Of a DNA stretch of 8,331 nt, positions 1 to 5,636 are shown piece after piece; position 1 is the stretch's first letter; every line of letters starts with the position of its first letter. The stretch lies in assembly GCA_031255895.1 (NCBI GenBank), contig JAIRRQ010000045.1, forward strand, positions 1 through 8,331, given 5' to 3'. The notes under the pieces were generated by a model that did no database searches, had not been told where the DNA came from, and saw only the letters and a program-made list of their open reading frames with translations. The stretch is from Methanocalculaceae archaeon (lineage in GTDB: Archaea; Halobacteriota; Methanomicrobia; Methanomicrobiales; Methanocorpusculaceae). The translations under genes and the position numbers were made by a program.

Positions 1-8
1 AAAGAACG

Positions 9-84
9 TTCACACGTCCCCCTCTCGGGACATTCAAATGTATCTTTGTGTGTGAATATAAGTATTCTCTTTAATGAGAGAGAA
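9..84. other. GC-rich foldable element and adjacent hairpin at the left edge
   Basis: Seen in the sequence: a 7-bp outer inverted repeat TTCACAC (9-15) / GTGTGAA (50-56) encloses a hairpin GTCCC (16-20) / GGGAC (27-31) and a weaker ACAT/ATGT pair (30-33 / 38-41). Together they could fold as a small three-way junction. A second hairpin, TTCTCT (65-70) / AGAGAA (79-84), follows. The C/G-rich core stands out in otherwise AT-rich DNA. It could be the end of a structured RNA, a terminator-like structure of a gene lying to the left, or chance. The window edge hides whatever precedes it. No match to a known RNA family is claimed. Confidence 0.25.
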
Positions 85-506
85 GAACAATAGTCGCTCT
101 ATTTGCTGAATAAGACTAATAATTTCAAAATTATCGAATAGATTCAGGAATTTTTCTGGAAAGTCATCGGCAAGTATGACGAGATGTGTAAATAAGTAAT
201 ACGTTATATGTTTGAAGAATGATATGATGACAGACTATGGTGCGCTCTCGAAATTTATGGACAGTGTAACCACACACGAAAGAAAAAAAATTATTTCCAA
301 CACAGGACAATTTCCGCAAGGAGCATCAGATGAACATCAACTTTCTGTCATCTTCGAAAAATCGAAGAACTCCATAAAAACATAGATATCGACATCCACT
401 AAAAAAACGATAGCACGATAATGCAGATGACTATCTGAATAACCACAAATGTGAACTCGCCCTCATATATTGGAAGATACACTATATACTGCAAATAAAA
501 CGTTAA
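52..506 (+). pseudogene. possible decayed protein gene (unidentified)
   Basis: The frame starting at 52 (GTG) reads protein-like stretches, with Trp, Asp, Glu and Gly among the residues, interrupted by stops TAG 91-93, TAG 139-141, TAA 193-195 and TGA 220-222. It continues open to about 330. Other short open pieces follow in shifted frames: a 53-codon ORF at 224-385, the fragment LRKIEELHKNIDIDIH ending at a TAA at 397-399, and a 30-codon piece at 414-503 containing YLNNHKCELALIYWK. This pattern would fit an old gene broken by several stops and frameshifts, possibly continuing into the ORF at 470-832. The caution is that AT-rich random DNA meets a stop about this often, so the call rests mainly on residue composition. 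No family is recognised. Confidence 0.22.
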
Positions 507-511
507 ACACC

Positions 512-832
512 ATGGAAAAATTTTGCAAAATATGCGAATCACACAATCAAATATTTGATTTTGACACCCTCATAAAAAATAATGCATGCAACAATTCCCG
601 ATCTATAGGTAAAATATCAATACCTCATGATTTGTACAAAATTAATGGAAAATTGATCAAAATTATTGATTTAATTTTAAAAATAATGGATCAATTGATG
701 ACATATCCATTGATAATGTACGGACAATACCTCGACACATCAGAGTACATCATCCAACCCCCTTTACATGGAGGAAAAGATCAGATAAGTAAGTTGTATC
801 TTGCATTCAACAAGTTATCATTTAAAGAATAG
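512..832 (+). CDS. hypothetical ORF, possibly a gene fragment
   Basis: This is a 106-codon ORF from ATG 512; the same frame opens earlier at TTG 470, which would give 120 residues. Neither start has a visible Shine-Dalgarno sequence. The product begins MEKFCKICESH, with a CxxC pair (Cys5, Cys8) and a nearby His that might bind a metal. The middle is Lys/Ile/Leu-rich (roughly residues 45-70), and no signal peptide or clear membrane segment is seen. Codons are far more A/T-biased than in the downstream operon. I do not recognise a family. It may be a genuine lineage-specific gene, the 3' remnant of the decayed gene suggested just upstream, or a chance ORF. Confidence 0.3.
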   Translation: MEKFCKICESHNQIFDFDTLIKNNACNNSRSIGKISIPHDLYKINGKLIKIIDLILKIMDQLMTYPLIMYGQYLDTSEYIIQPPLHGGKDQISKLYLAFNKLSFKE

Positions 833-892
833 TACTGTAACCGTAATCGAATCAGTACAAGCGAACGTCTTATGTCAATCAACAGCCAATAT

Positions 893-902
893 GTATATAT
901 AA
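893..902 (+). promoter_or_regulatory. TATA-box-like sequence abutting the trmY start
   Basis: The run GTATATATAA resembles an archaeal TATA box and is the best such match upstream of the plus-strand operon. Its position is odd: its 3' end is only 4 bases from the trmY ATG at 907. Archaeal transcription normally starts about 25 bases downstream of the box, so this element would place the transcript start inside trmY. It may serve a shorter transcript carrying the rest of the operon, or it may be an AT-rich decoy with the true promoter further upstream. Confidence 0.35.
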
Positions 903-906
903 GTAC

Positions 907-1476
907 ATGCTTCGACTCGCAATTCTCGGTCATAAAGCCACAACATCCCCTGATTTTTCCTTAAACGACATGCCAGGAGATGCAGGAAGAATGGATGTTT
1001 TATGTCGCTGCATCAACAGTTCATTCTTCCTCAGTCATGATCTCCGCCGGAATACGGAATGTTATCTAATCCTTGAAGGAGGAGATCCCCACAAAACACT
1101 GCGTTTTTCCGGAAAAACGATCCGATCGCTAAATCCTGATGAACGGAGTGCTGGCGCATTAATTAAGAAAGGGTTGAGTACTCCTGCAGAACCAAAATTC
1201 AAGAAAGTCGCTGATGGAATTGCAATCCGTACTGGAGGTCTAGTAAAACTTTTACAGGAATTTTCGTTTGCAGTTCTTGATGAAGATGGCGAAGATATCC
1301 GAGATGCGGAAACGTTACCGGAAAATTTTATCTTAAGTGATCACATGAATTTCACTGAGAAAGAAGAGGTACTGCTCAAAGATCTCCCACGATACTCGGT
1401 TGGCCCTCGTGTACTGCATGCAGACCACACAATTACGATTATCTTAAATGAATTTGATCGGAGGGAGAGAACATGA
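907..1476 (+). CDS. trmY: tRNA (pseudouridine(54)-N1)-methyltransferase TrmY
   Basis: TrmY is a SPOUT-class, SAM-dependent enzyme (COG1901/DUF358) that methylates pseudouridine 54 in the T-loop of archaeal tRNA to give N1-methylpseudouridine. At 189 residues it has the usual family length. The N-terminus shows GHKATTSPDFSLNDMPGDAG (residues 8-27) followed by the conserved MDVLCRCIN block. NPDERSAGALIKK lies at 76-88. The C-terminal knot region carries FILSDHMNFTEKEE (141-154) and a LHADHTITII block (170-179) ending in NEFDRR. Many relatives, as I remember them, have Cys where this one has Thr175. ATG 907 keeps the first beta strand that the family needs, and no earlier in-frame start is likely. 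No Shine-Dalgarno is evident. The stop overlaps the pus10 start (ATGA, 1473-1476), and pus10 supplies the substrate base. Confidence 0.93.
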   Translation: MLRLAILGHKATTSPDFSLNDMPGDAGRMDVLCRCINSSFFLSHDLRRNTECYLILEGGDPHKTLRFSGKTIRSLNPDERSAGALIKKGLSTPAEPKFKKVADGIAIRTGGLVKLLQEFSFAVLDEDGEDIRDAETLPENFILSDHMNFTEKEEVLLKDLPRYSVGPRVLHADHTITIILNEFDRRERT

Positions 1477-2735
1477 AAAATGTTCTTGAAACAGTTCATC
1501 AAATTCAGGAATTCGGTGACATCTGCGATCACTGTCTTGGAAGACTGTTTGCAAAACGATCCTTTGGCTTAACAAATAAACAACGAGGACGTGCACTGCG
1601 AATTGCTCATGCACTCGCCTATGATATTCCGTTCGTTTCCTACGAAAAGGGTACCTGCTGGATCTGCGACGATCTCTTCGATAGTATTCATGCATGGGCG
1701 GAAAAAGCTGCAATCGCCATGCAGGATGTTGAATGCACAACATTTGTTGTTGGTACGCGTGTCCCGCCGATGATGACAGAGTCCGAAGAAATGATATGGT
1801 CGGATCTCTCTCTGGAATATCCAGAACCAATTAAATCTGAGATGAATCGTGAGGTCGGTAAAGCAATATCCACCCTTACCGGGAAAAAAGGAGAACCAAA
1901 AAATCCTGAAGTCACAGTTGTGTTGAACATCGCCGATGATTGCGTGGAACTGCAGATTGCATCCATCTATTTTTACGGAAGATATCTTAAGTATGAGAGG
2001 GGAATTCCACAAACACACTGGAACTGCCGCGCATGTCGAGGAAATGGGTGTGAAAAATGCAATTTCACCGGCAAACAATACCCGACCTCAGTCGAAGAAC
2101 TGATTGCAGAGGCACCAAAACAAATGTTCGCAGCGGACAAAGGAGTTTTACACGGATCGGGTAGAGAGGATATTGATGCTCTGATGATCGGTACCGGCAG
2201 ACCATTCGTGATGGAGATGCGGAATCCGAAAATCCGAAGCGTAGATCTGGGGAGACTAGAACTTGCGATTAATGCAACCACTGCACGCCGTGTGCAGGTA
2301 AAACTTGAACGGTGGTCAGACAAAAAAACGGTGGAAATGCTTAAATCACACAAAGGGCATAAAACATATAGAATTCTAGTCGATATAGAGGGAGATATAT
2401 CTCTTGAAACGGTTCAGAATGTGGTATCAAAGCTTAAAGGAGCTTTGATTCACCAACGTACTCCTGAGCGCGTAGCTCATCGCAGAGCAGATCTCATCAG
2501 AGACAGAACAGTCGTTGATATCGAGTGTCTCGGAATGGAAGGATCCTTCTACCGCATCGAGGTTATGGGAGAAGGTGGACTCTATATCAAAGAACTCGTA
2601 TCAGGAGACAGGGGTCGAACAACTCCAAGTCTCGCTGAAATCCTTGATGCCCCCGCCAAAGTTGTCGCGTTAGACGTGGTACAAGTCGACGAAATTAATA
2701 ATGAAATGGAGACGAATAAAAATGGCAAAACATAA
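1473..2735 (+). CDS. pus10: tRNA pseudouridine synthase Pus10
   Basis: Archaeal Pus10 converts U54 and U55 of the tRNA T-loop to pseudouridine. The N-terminal THUMP-containing part has two CxxC pairs (Cys18/Cys21 and Cys62/Cys65), the expected zinc ligands. A further cysteine cluster lies in the conserved WNCRACRGNGCEKCNFTGK block (183-201; Cys185, 188, 193, 196). The catalytic domain has the family signature SGREDIDALMIGTGRPFV (229-246), with the catalytic Asp in the REDID motif, and the RNA-binding/thumb region ends near YIKELVSGDRGRTTPSLAEI (381-400). At 420 residues it is full length. A strong Shine-Dalgarno GGAGGG (1460-1465) lies inside the end of trmY, 7 bases before the ATG, so the two genes are translationally coupled. 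The 3' end overlaps rpl21e by 14 bases. Confidence 0.95.
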   Translation: MKNVLETVHQIQEFGDICDHCLGRLFAKRSFGLTNKQRGRALRIAHALAYDIPFVSYEKGTCWICDDLFDSIHAWAEKAAIAMQDVECTTFVVGTRVPPMMTESEEMIWSDLSLEYPEPIKSEMNREVGKAISTLTGKKGEPKNPEVTVVLNIADDCVELQIASIYFYGRYLKYERGIPQTHWNCRACRGNGCEKCNFTGKQYPTSVEELIAEAPKQMFAADKGVLHGSGREDIDALMIGTGRPFVMEMRNPKIRSVDLGRLELAINATTARRVQVKLERWSDKKTVEMLKSHKGHKTYRILVDIEGDISLETVQNVVSKLKGALIHQRTPERVAHRRADLIRDRTVVDIECLGMEGSFYRIEVMGEGGLYIKELVSGDRGRTTPSLAEILDAPAKVVALDVVQVDEINNEMETNKNGKT

Positions 2736-3015
2736 CGGTATTAGAAAACGAACGCGATATAAGCTTCAGAAAGATCTTCGTGAACGTGGAATGCCGAACG
2801 TGACCTCGATCATCCAGCACTTTGAGGAGGGACAGAAGGTTCACATCATCATTGAACCGAGCGTGCAGAAAGGCATGCCACATCCGCGTTTCCACGGAAA
2901 AACAGGAACGATTCTTGGCCAACGTGGTCGTGCCTGGCTTCTTGAAATTAAGGACGGAAATGCAACAAAAATTATCATATCACGTCCACAGCACCTCAAA
3001 GCACAGAAATATTAA
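2722..3015 (+). CDS. rpl21e: 50S ribosomal protein L21e
   Basis: L21e is a structural protein of the archaeal/eukaryotic large ribosomal subunit. The 97-residue product is the usual size, very basic, and starts MAKHNGIRKRTRYKL. The SH3-like barrel is marked by FEEGQKVHIIIEPSVQKGMP (34-53), then PRFHGKTGTILGQRGRAWLL (55-74) and a tail IISRPQHLKAQKY. The ATG at 2722 is chosen over an in-frame ATG at 2701 because family members begin with MA(K/R); a GGAG at 2708-2711 sits 10 bases upstream. The start lies inside the last codons of pus10 in another frame (14-base overlap), which suggests coupled translation. Confidence 0.95.
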   Translation: MAKHNGIRKRTRYKLQKDLRERGMPNVTSIIQHFEEGQKVHIIIEPSVQKGMPHPRFHGKTGTILGQRGRAWLLEIKDGNATKIIISRPQHLKAQKY

Positions 3016-3019
3016 TTCC

Positions 3020-3035
3020 CAAAATACTAATTTTG
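3020..3035 (+). other. small AT-rich hairpin in the rpl21e-rpoF gap
   Basis: CAAAAT (3020-3025), loop ACTA, ATTTTG (3030-3035) is a perfect 6-bp inverted repeat. It lies in the only sizeable gap (44 bases) inside the seven-gene cluster. It has no strong T-run after it, so it does not look like an efficient terminator. It could be an RNA processing point or chance. Confidence 0.25.
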
Positions 3036-3059
3036 CATCTACATCAGGAATTCACGGGC

Positions 3060-3431
3060 ATGAAAGTGAAAAAAATTATCAGCGGAGAAATGATGTCGCT
3101 ACCAGAACTTCGCGAGGTGCTGATTTCGATTCGCGATCAACGTGCCAATGAAGGCAGCGAAACAAAAACGTCTACACGGATGATGTCGTACGAACTGCGC
3201 AAGAGTATTGATCATGCCGACAGTCTCGGAAAATGCGATCCTGCAACCTCAAGGGTCCTTATTGATGAATTGAATAATCTTGGAAAAATAAGACCAGAGA
3301 TTAGCTATCGGATCGTCAATATCATGCCGAAGAACCGTGATGAACTTCGTGCCATCTACGCAAAGGAACGGTACACGCTCCTTCCAGAAGATTTGGACAA
3401 AATTCTCGACGTTCTTCGTCAACATGTGTGA
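3060..3431 (+). CDS. rpoF: DNA-directed RNA polymerase subunit F (RpoF/Rpb4)
   Basis: RpoF is the Rpb4 homologue that pairs with RpoE (Rpb7) to form the stalk of archaeal RNA polymerase, which helps promoter opening and binds emerging RNA. The 123-residue product fits the family. It starts MKVKKIISGEMMSLPELREV and its HRDC-like C-terminal half contains the diagnostic NIMPKNRDELRAIYAKERYT block (87-106) followed by LLPEDLDKILDVL. ATG 3060 is chosen over an in-frame TTG at 3033, because the extra residues do not fit the family and AGGA (3046-3049) gives a reasonable Shine-Dalgarno 10 bases upstream. It sits between L21e and DUF655, an arrangement common in euryarchaea. RpoE is not in this window. 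Confidence 0.92.
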   Translation: MKVKKIISGEMMSLPELREVLISIRDQRANEGSETKTSTRMMSYELRKSIDHADSLGKCDPATSRVLIDELNNLGKIRPEISYRIVNIMPKNRDELRAIYAKERYTLLPEDLDKILDVLRQHV

Positions 3432-3445
3432 TAAGGTGCGAGTTT

Positions 3446-4024
3446 ATGCATCCAAAAGCAGAGAGAGACGACAAGAAAGAAATCGAAGCTATCGTTTTAG
3501 ATTTTCTTCAATGGGGATATGCTGATGACAAACGTCCATTAAATCAGCGAGAGCCGGTTATCCTTGCGATCGGTACCGACCAGTTTAAACTGCTGGAGCT
3601 AATTCCAAAACGCAACTTTGCTATCAATTTGCATGATAAGGTATACATCGGCGATGGCGAACGGAAGGTTATCGAACGAGTGAGACGTCGGATTTCACAC
3701 GATGAATTGACCAATACGGCAAAAGGAGAGCTTGAACAAGTGATATCAATGATCATTGCAGAGAGTGAATCACGATTCGTGAAGTTCTATAATGAAGCAG
3801 TACCGATCAGTCTGAAACTGCACATGCTGAACCTTCTCCCGGGTTTTGGAAAGAAAACACTGGCAGATACACTAACCGAGCGACAGAAAAAACCGTTCGA
3901 AAATTTTGAAGATATCCGCTCCCGGGTGAAAACACTTGCGAAACCAGAGAAATTAATCCTCGAACGGATCGTGCTGGAACTGGAAAATCCGGATGAGAAG
4001 TATCATCTTTTCACTTCAAAATGA
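3446..4024 (+). CDS. DUF655 family protein, putative nucleic-acid-binding
   Basis: This is an archaeal conserved protein of about 190 residues whose function is not established. The N-terminal half (IEAIVLDFLQWGY, 13-25; then EPVILAIGTDQFKLLELIP, 36-54) looks like an OB/S1-type beta barrel. The C-terminal half carries a helix-hairpin-helix motif LNLLPGFGKKTLADTL (128-143), a common non-specific nucleic-acid grip. Residues are numbered from ATG 3446, chosen because AAGGTG (3432-3437) is well placed 8 bases before it. GTG 3428, overlapping the rpoF stop as GTGA, is the alternative and would add six residues. The stop overlaps the rsmA ATG (ATGA, 4021-4024). Its place between RNA polymerase and rRNA-methylation genes suggests an RNA-related role, which is inference. 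Confidence 0.88.
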   Translation: MHPKAERDDKKEIEAIVLDFLQWGYADDKRPLNQREPVILAIGTDQFKLLELIPKRNFAINLHDKVYIGDGERKVIERVRRRISHDELTNTAKGELEQVISMIIAESESRFVKFYNEAVPISLKLHMLNLLPGFGKKTLADTLTERQKKPFENFEDIRSRVKTLAKPEKLILERIVLELENPDEKYHLFTSK

Positions 4025-4800
4025 AGGTTTCCAAAGATCAACATTTTTTGGTAGATGCAGAGGCGGTTGCACTGATTGCAAGTGCAATTCCAGTGTCCAA
4101 CAGAAAAGTTCTTGAAATCGGCCCAGGTAAGGGTGCGCTGACAGATGCTCTTTTGCGAAACGGTGCAATCGTTCGAGCAATCGAACTAGACAGAACATTG
4201 TTGCTGAATTTAGAACGACGATTCTCCGATCATATTGCATCGGGTCAGCTGGAAATTATCCACGGTGATGCATCAAAGGTACTATTACCGGAATTTGAGT
4301 TGGTGGTAGCGAATCTACCGTACTCAATTTCATCGAAAATTACGTTTCGGCTGCTGGAAACCTGCTTTGAATCGGCAGTACTAATGTATCAGTTTGAGTT
4401 TGGAAAGCGAATGATTGCACCTCCCGGCAACGGGGAGTACGGAAGACTCTCTGTGATGACTCAGACATATGCGGATGTGGAAATGGTTCTGGAACTCCCA
4501 CCCGAGGCATTTTTTCCTCCTCCGGAAGTGCGATCGATCGTGGTGAAGATCACTCCACGCGGACCTCCTGTGTTAATCCAAAATCGCAGCGTGCATGATA
4601 CACTCGTCAGAAAACTATTTTCTCATCGAAGAAAGACGATCAAAAATGGTTTGCGCAGCATGCAAAACATCTACGGTGAATCAGTGATGACGAATCTTGT
4701 TGAAGATTTACCGGCAAAAATACTCGAAATTCGGCCAGAAATGTTGTCAGTTCCTGATTTTATTGATCTTGCGAACAGATTGTCTACGCTAATTTCATGA
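4021..4800 (+). CDS. rsmA: 16S rRNA (adenine-N6,N6) dimethyltransferase RsmA/KsgA
   Basis: RsmA (KsgA, Dim1 in eukaryotes) transfers four methyl groups from SAM to two adjacent adenines in the terminal helix of small-subunit rRNA, late in 30S assembly. The Rossmann core shows motif I KVLEIGPGKGALT (29-41), the acidic motif II IELD (54-57), GDA (82-84) and the catalytic NLPY (98-101). FFPPPEV (164-170) and the LFSHRRKTIKNGLR segment follow in the small C-terminal helical domain that contacts rRNA. The 259-residue length matches archaeal members, including a short N-terminus beginning at KDQHFLVD. It is coupled by ATGA overlaps to DUF655 upstream and to the HemK-like gene downstream (4797-4800). 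Confidence 0.95.
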   Translation: MKVSKDQHFLVDAEAVALIASAIPVSNRKVLEIGPGKGALTDALLRNGAIVRAIELDRTLLLNLERRFSDHIASGQLEIIHGDASKVLLPEFELVVANLPYSISSKITFRLLETCFESAVLMYQFEFGKRMIAPPGNGEYGRLSVMTQTYADVEMVLELPPEAFFPPPEVRSIVVKITPRGPPVLIQNRSVHDTLVRKLFSHRRKTIKNGLRSMQNIYGESVMTNLVEDLPAKILEIRPEMLSVPDFIDLANRLSTLIS

Positions 4801-5369
4801 GGCCAGATACATCTCAGATCTATTTTCCGGCAGAAGACACTCACCTGTTGATTCGGGCTACCCTTGCAGAGGTGAAAGAATTTGATCGGGTTCTGGAGGT
4901 GGGATCTGGTTCAGGCGCTGTTGTCGAGGCGGTGATGGCAGTTACTTTGCGAACAGCAGCAACAGAAATCAATCCACATGCAGCAACATACACCGCAGCG
5001 AAAGGAGTGTCGGTTATTCGAGGTAATCTGCTTGATCCAATCTGCAGTGAGTTTGATCTTATCTTGTTTAACGCTCCATATCTTCCGACACGCCCTGAGG
5101 AAAGGATAGATGATTGGCTTGAATTTGCACTAGATGGAGGGGAGACTGGTCGTGAGGTGATTGAGCGATTCCTTCCTGCAGCGATCGATCATCTTGCAAC
5201 ATTTGGTAGGATCCTTTTGCTTGCCTCTTCAATCACCGGAATATCAGAGATTCTCGCACTGTGCAAAAAATACCAAATGATAGGGATTATCGTGGATTCA
5301 GTACGAATGAAAGATGGTGAAACATTGTGCGTCCTGCGCATCTCGCGAGATCTCTGCCACGAGAGATGA
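4797..5369 (+). CDS. HemK/PrmC-like (Mtq2-type) protein methyltransferase
   Basis: This is a SAM-dependent methyltransferase of the short archaeal/eukaryotic HemK2 (Mtq2) type. Its likely target is the glutamine of the GGQ motif in release factor aRF1, inferred from the family. The 190-residue protein begins with the characteristic YFPAEDTHLLI (9-19). It then shows motif I VLEVGSGSGAV (32-42), TEINPHAATYT (56-66), RGNLLDPI (75-82) and FDLILFNAPYLPT (86-98). The later LDGGETGREVIERF (112-125) and LLLASS segments are also typical. The usual N-P-P-Y catalytic tetrad reads N-A-P-Y (92-95). In most archaea it follows rsmA, as here, with an ATGA overlap. The bacterial N-terminal helical domain is absent, as expected. 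Confidence 0.88.
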   Translation: MRPDTSQIYFPAEDTHLLIRATLAEVKEFDRVLEVGSGSGAVVEAVMAVTLRTAATEINPHAATYTAAKGVSVIRGNLLDPICSEFDLILFNAPYLPTRPEERIDDWLEFALDGGETGREVIERFLPAAIDHLATFGRILLLASSITGISEILALCKKYQMIGIIVDSVRMKDGETLCVLRISRDLCHER

Positions 5370-5476
5370 TGATGATCTTAACAAAAGAGATAAATTATCA
5401 GAACACCATCGTGTTGATACGACAACGTAGTAAATTGACATTGGTGTTTCCGTGGATATCACTATACGAAGATTGA
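5366..5476 (+). CDS. doubtful 36-codon ORF coupled to the HemK-like stop
   Basis: A 36-residue ORF begins with three consecutive ATG codons, the first of which overlaps the preceding stop as ATGA (5366-5369), the same arrangement as three upstream junctions. The product starts MMMILTKEINYQNT and has no recognisable motif. No Shine-Dalgarno is visible. It could be a tiny coupled gene at the operon end or an accident of a GATGATGAT repeat; I lean to the latter. Confidence 0.15.
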   Translation: MMMILTKEINYQNTIVLIRQRSKLTLVFPWISLYED

Positions 5477-5483
5477 ACCTGTC

Positions 5484-5570
5484 ATGTTACAGACAATGTT
5501 TGAAGAAATTACAGAGTGCACTCTGGACGTAAGCTTTGAAATCGAGTATGATTTTTTGAAAAATATCTGA
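5484..5570 (+). CDS. doubtful 28-codon ORF
   Basis: The ORF MLQTMFEEITECTLDV... runs 28 codons from ATG 5484 to a TGA at 5568-5570, and its frame is open back to 5439. The composition is acidic and protein-like, and it is in the same frame as the hypothetical gene at 5637, but in-frame stops lie between them. It may be a very small gene, a remnant of a longer upstream form of that gene, or chance. It contains the palindrome at 5512-5525. Confidence 0.12.
   Translation: MLQTMFEEITECTLDVSFEIEYDFLKNI
5512..5525. promoter_or_regulatory. perfect 14-base palindrome, candidate operator
   Basis: CAGAGTGCACTCTG is fully self-complementary, as expected for the site of a dimeric DNA-binding protein. 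It lies 111 bases before the ATG of the hypothetical gene at 5637, upstream of a plausible TATA-like stretch (GAAAAATATC, 5558-5567). No regulator is encoded nearby, so the assignment rests on symmetry and position only. Confidence 0.3.
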
Positions 5571-5636
5571 TAACCTTCAGTAATACCAGAACGGATCCGA
5601 CAAGTAATTACGCGAGTATGGTAATAATGGTAGTGT

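Noticed and set aside
9..17. TTCACACGT at 9-17 repeated at 6058-6066, followed in both by TCAAAT
   Set aside because: A 9-base match is within chance for a window of this size, and the surrounding sequence does not align.
2426..2449. Perfect 9-bp hairpin ATCAAAGCT/AGCTTTGAT inside pus10
   Set aside because: It lies within a conserved coding region, has no T-run, and a stem of this length is expected about once in several windows by chance.
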